From: an uncultured Tenacibaculum sp.
GTDB taxonomy: Bacteria > Bacteroidota > Bacteroidia > Flavobacteriales > Flavobacteriaceae
Length of the DNA: 64,000 nt
Direction of reading: 5' to 3'
NCBI GenBank assembly: GCA_947501615.1
Contig: CANMWK010000004.1
Coordinates: 1 to 64,000 of the forward strand
The position numbers were made by a program, and so were the translations under genes. Below are positions 62,521-64,000 of the stretch, piece after piece (position 1 is the first letter of the stretch; every line of letters starts with the position of its first letter). Below the pieces are notes generated by a model, which had not been told where the DNA came from, did no database searches, and was given only the letters and a program-made list of their open reading frames with translations.

Positions 62521-63864
62521 TTACATTCTTCTTGGATAAATATATAAACGTTGTCCTGCTCTTAAGTTAGAATTTCTCATGTTATTCCAACGTTTTATAT
62601 CTTTTACACGAACTCCAAATTTTATGGCAATTTTACCCAAATAATCTCCTGAACGCACCTTGTAACGAATTCTTTTATCCATTTCAAAATACTTCGGTAA
62701 TGGTTTTTCTCTTAGCGAATCTTCTTTTTGGGCTAGCGCGTAAATTTCTTGCTCTTTTTCTAAAAAATCGATCACTTTATTTCTTGGCAATCGAACTGTA
62801 AATTTTTTCTTCTTAATGTAAGGTATAATTTCAATTTTATACTGAGGGTTTAAAAATGATATCATTTCGGTGTTCATATCAATCTTCTCAGCTATTTGAT
62901 CAAACGACACTGTTCTTTTTACCTGTATGGTATCGGTTTGAAAATCGAATATCTTTGGACTTTCTGGGTATATATCTAATTCACTTGCATATTTAAAAAT
63001 ATACATAGTTGCATAAAAAGCGGGAACATATCCAGCTGTTTCTCTTGGTAAGAACGGACGAATATTCCAATAGTTTCTATATCCTCCAGATCTTTTGATT
63101 GCTTTTAACACATTTCCTGGACCAGAATTATATGCTGCTAACGCCAAATCCCAATCACTAAATAAACCATATAAAAAGGTAAGGTATTTGCACGCTGCTA
63201 TTGTTGATTTTACTGGATCTTGACGTTCATCTACATAAGAATTAACAGCCAATTTATATTGTTTCCCTGTACCGTACATAAATTGCCACAATCCAGTAGC
63301 TCCAACTCTAGATTTAATCTGTGGCCGTAGTGAAGATTCTACAATGGCCAGATATTTCATTTCTAAGGGAATATTATACTGGTCTAGATATCGTTCGAAC
63401 ATTGGAAAGAAATACTTTGCTCTTGCCATTAATGCAGGATAATATTTCTTTCGATACTTTAAATAATTATTAATTACACGTTCTAAAGCAGGGTTAAATG
63501 CTAAATTAAACGGAGTCGTTTGATTGATTAAACACAATCGTTCTTTTAGTAATTCTGGAGTAACTAATTTTGTTGTATTGCTTACTAAATCCTTATCTTT
63601 AATTAGGTATGGAACACTATCAAATAAAGGAGAGTATAATTTTGCTTCTACTAATAAACTATCAATTCTTTTTAAGTCGTCATTAGTATATTTCTCTTTG
63701 ACAACTAACTTTTCTGGAATCGAATCTATTTTTTGAACAGGAATCGAATCTGTGGTTGATATCGTTTGATTTGACTCTGGTTGTTGGATAGAATCTATAG
63801 GTTGAACTTGGGCAAAAGTAGTAGTAAAAGCAAGTACGGTTAAGGCAAAAAATATGTTCTTCAT
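62521..63864 (-). CDS. Membrane-bound lytic murein transglycosylase D-like protein
   Basis: A 447-residue secreted protein: signal peptide 1-18, SLT domain (about 150-290) with the catalytic Glu176 in IVESSLRP, GATGLWQFM and AYNSGPGN, and a C-terminal LysM domain (about 400-444, YKVRSGDYLGKIAIKFG). It cleaves glycan strands of peptidoglycan non-hydrolytically. It precedes the DUF4837 lipoprotein and may act with it on the envelope. No lipobox, so it is soluble periplasmic or loosely bound. Confidence 0.93.
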   Translation of the reverse strand: MKNIFFALTVLAFTTTFAQVQPIDSIQQPESNQTISTTDSIPVQKIDSIPEKLVVKEKYTNDDLKRIDSLLVEAKLYSPLFDSVPYLIKDKDLVSNTTKLVTPELLKERLCLINQTTPFNLAFNPALERVINNYLKYRKKYYPALMARAKYFFPMFERYLDQYNIPLEMKYLAIVESSLRPQIKSRVGATGLWQFMYGTGKQYKLAVNSYVDERQDPVKSTIAACKYLTFLYGLFSDWDLALAAYNSGPGNVLKAIKRSGGYRNYWNIRPFLPRETAGYVPAFYATMYIFKYASELDIYPESPKIFDFQTDTIQVKRTVSFDQIAEKIDMNTEMISFLNPQYKIEIIPYIKKKKFTVRLPRNKVIDFLEKEQEIYALAQKEDSLREKPLPKYFEMDKRIRYKVRSGDYLGKIAIKFGVRVKDIKRWNNMRNSNLRAGQRLYIYPRRM

Positions 63865-63880
63865 TACAATTTATAACTAA

Positions 63881-64000
63881 CTAAAATTGAAACTCAACGA
63901 CAACAGGGCAATGATCTGAATGCTTTGCATCTGGTAAAATATAGGCTCTTGAAATCTTTTCTTTTAAAGCTTCCGTAACCATACAATAATCCAATCGCCA
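63881..64000 (-). CDS. Exodeoxyribonuclease III, C-terminal end (partial)
   Basis: The last 39 codons of a minus-strand gene that runs off the window: WRLDYCMVTEALKEKIS, then RAYILPDAKHSDHCPVVVEF. The WRLDY and SDHCPV motifs are those of the exonuclease III (XthA) branch of the EEP fold, with the active-site His. The rest of the gene is outside the window. Confidence 0.85.
   Translation of the reverse strand, partial: WRLDYCMVTEALKEKISRAYILPDAKHSDHCPVVVEFQF

Overview
The window is a low-GC chromosomal segment of a member of the Bacteroidota, almost certainly a marine Flavobacteriaceae (Tenacibaculum/Polaribacter-like; genus not resolved). Evidence: many promoters of the Bacteroidetes form TTTG/TTG-N18-20-TAnnTTTG, absence of Shine-Dalgarno sequences, a TonB receptor with a carboxypeptidase-like N-terminal domain, a type IX secretion/gliding lipoprotein (SprE/PorW), eukaryotic-like GSII next to GSIII glutamine synthetase, DUF4270/DUF4837/DUF4286 proteins, and an F-type ATP synthase operon without atpD/atpC. 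No insertion sequence, prophage, CRISPR array or rRNA was seen. One tRNA gene (Arg-ACG) is present.

Layout. 1-210: low-complexity 7-mer and 8-mer tandem repeats. 214-2411 (minus): panC-panD-YbhN-like membrane protein. 2507-6753 (plus): GT5 glycogen-synthase-like protein, DUF4270 lipoprotein, glmS, closed by a bidirectional terminator. 6827-8967 (minus): endonuclease/exonuclease/phosphatase protein and prfA. 9054-10325 (plus): a small lipoprotein and a LecA-like lectin broken by a one-base frameshift. 10331-14932: purM, then divergent GSIII and GSII genes around a promoter region with two matching 20-bp dyads. 14993-21675: Ca2+/Na+ exchanger, a 770-bp gene-free stretch, SPFH protein, 50-aa protein, DUF2007, tRNA-Arg, coiled-coil membrane protein, glyS. 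21712-26182 (minus): TonB receptor plus SGNH lipoprotein. 26367-28631 (plus): ribF and serS.

28953-35930 (plus) is a tightly packed run: TPR protein, a LOG-Nudix fusion, DUF4286, a divergent GIY-YIG protein, M23 lipoprotein, rsmA, mgtE and a Crp-like regulator. 36015-40089 holds two SDRs, an ACAD10/11-like acyl-CoA dehydrogenase and a matching phosphotransferase, resembling the phosphorylation route for 4-hydroxyacyl-CoA. 40194-45566: LysE exporter, PaaE-like reductase, PadR with two HAAS-like membrane proteins, rsmI, and a small membrane protein with an FNR-like site next to a Crp/Fnr gene. 45622-49888: FdhF/YdeP molybdoenzyme divergent from dxs. 49918-52220 (minus): a decayed TonB-like gene, a DUF1566-type lipoprotein and an intact TonB-like gene.

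52288-60734 (minus) reads sprE - bactofilin - atpZ - DUF6168-like - atpB - atpE - atpF - atpH - atpA - atpG. The right end (minus) carries a small secreted protein, a DUF4837 lipoprotein, an MltD-like transglycosylase and the 3' end of an exodeoxyribonuclease III gene.

The most unusual items are the LOG-Nudix fusion, the paired dyads between the two glutamine synthetase genes, the duplicated PadR operator, the ACAD/phosphotransferase/SDR module, the four promoters placing TAnnTTTG exactly 4 nt before ATG (probable leaderless mRNAs), and two genes caught in decay. None of these proves a wholly new system; all function statements are homology recognition from the sequence and were not checked against a database.
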